The translations under genes and the position numbers were made by a program. 64,000 nucleotides of DNA from Ornithinibacillus bavariensis (GTDB lineage Bacteria; Bacillota; Bacilli; Bacillales; Amphibacillaceae), in contig NZ_BORP01000005.1 of NCBI RefSeq assembly GCF_018333235.1, positions 186,001 to 250,000 on the forward strand, written 5' to 3'. The notes under the pieces are model-generated. The model was not told the origin of the DNA. It was given only the letters and a program-made list of their open reading frames with translations, and did no database searches. This document shows positions 63,743-64,000 of this stretch, one piece after another (positions within the stretch are counted from its first letter, which is position 1; the number at the start of each line of letters is the position of its first letter).

Positions 63743-64000
63743 TTGAGTCTTAAGGAAATTCAAGAAAAAATATCATTACTAAATAAGCAAACAGAAACAT
63801 ATATCACAGCGATTAATCAATTTTTTATGGGGCAAAACAAAATACCACAAGATAGCTCATTACTTGGATACTTTACATATACAGTTAATACATCAAATGA
63901 TGACTTAGGTGAAAATATAATAATCGGTGACTTTCAAATTAAAAACCTTTCCAATCGTACAGTGGAAGAATTATATTTATGTATAAAAGTTGATGCGACG
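63743..64000 (+). CDS. Unknown protein, N-terminal part (runs off the window)
   Basis: TTG start at 63743 with AAAGGAG about 11 bases upstream; frame open to the window end (86 codons): MSLKEIQEKISLLNKQTETY, then INQFFMGQNKIPQDSSLLGYF. Helical N-terminus then beta-rich. No family recognised. Confidence 0.5.
   Translation, partial: MSLKEIQEKISLLNKQTETYITAINQFFMGQNKIPQDSSLLGYFTYTVNTSNDDLGENIIIGDFQIKNLSNRTVEELYLCIKVDAT

Overview
The window is chromosomal DNA of a low-GC Gram-positive bacterium of the Bacillaceae. This rests on the purEKBCSQLFMNHD gene order, the block MoxR ATPase - DUF58 - transglutaminase - guaA - (pbuG) - UPF0316 - purE that matches the Bacillus subtilis yeaC-yeaD-yebA-guaA-pbuG-yebE-purE neighbourhood, strong Shine-Dalgarno sites, many TTG/GTG starts, and guanine riboswitches combined with PurR boxes. 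A halotolerant relative such as Oceanobacillus or Virgibacillus is plausible, but I cannot assign a genus. No rRNA or tRNA gene was seen.

Layout. (1) 1-1.1 kb: an unknown membrane-anchored protein and a 17-codon ORF with a strong ribosome site. (2) 1.1-14.1 kb, minus strand: the complete twelve-gene IMP pathway, preceded by a PurBox pair, a sigma-A promoter, a guanine riboswitch and an intrinsic terminator. (3) 14.1-19.2 kb: UPF0316 membrane protein, Hsp20, MsrA, an MFS transporter, and the purine permease pbuG with its own PurBox pair, promoter, riboswitch and terminator. (4) 19.4-23.8 kb: two tandem paralogous cytosine-deaminase-like amidohydrolases, an ankyrin-repeat lipoprotein and a divergent LysR regulator. 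(5) 24-38.6 kb: three two-component systems, two ABC exporter modules (BcrAB/YcbNO-like and BceAB/YxdLM-like with YxeA), an S66 LD-carboxypeptidase and a membrane-anchored multicopper oxidase. This looks like an envelope and metal stress block. (6) 38.7-41.4 kb: a paired SMR exporter with a TetR regulator, and a VanZ-RDD fusion.

(7) 41.4-52 kb: accessory DNA stacked at the 3' end of guaA. Three copies of the guaA terminus are present: the intact gene end (51957), a 13-bp core at 44200 and a decayed 70-bp remnant at 42072. Between 44200 and 51969 lies a 7.8-kb integrative and mobilizable element (IME). It has a tyrosine integrase, a DUF3173 protein, a Rep_trans/MobT-type relaxase, a TcpA/FtsK coupling ATPase, a hairpin-rich oriT candidate, a (p)ppGpp-hydrolase-like HD protein and several unknown small proteins. 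No type IV secretion genes are present. The outer layer (42.1-44.2 kb) holds an ECF sigma/anti-sigma pair and a dead integrase fragment.

(8) 52-64 kb: guaA with its riboswitch, the yebA-yeaD-yeaC-like block, a 52-bp tandem repeat, an amidase, an orphan oligopeptide-binding lipoprotein, a small unknown protein, a JAMM peptidase and the start of an unknown gene.

The purine genes form one regulatory circuit. The pur operon and pbuG carry both PurBoxes (PurR/PRPP) and a guanine riboswitch; guaA carries only the riboswitch. The least explained parts are the IME control region (two promoters whose -35 boxes lie inside a shared palindrome, with no recognisable repressor), the matched 12-bp repeats at both IME ends, and the alarmone-hydrolase cargo.
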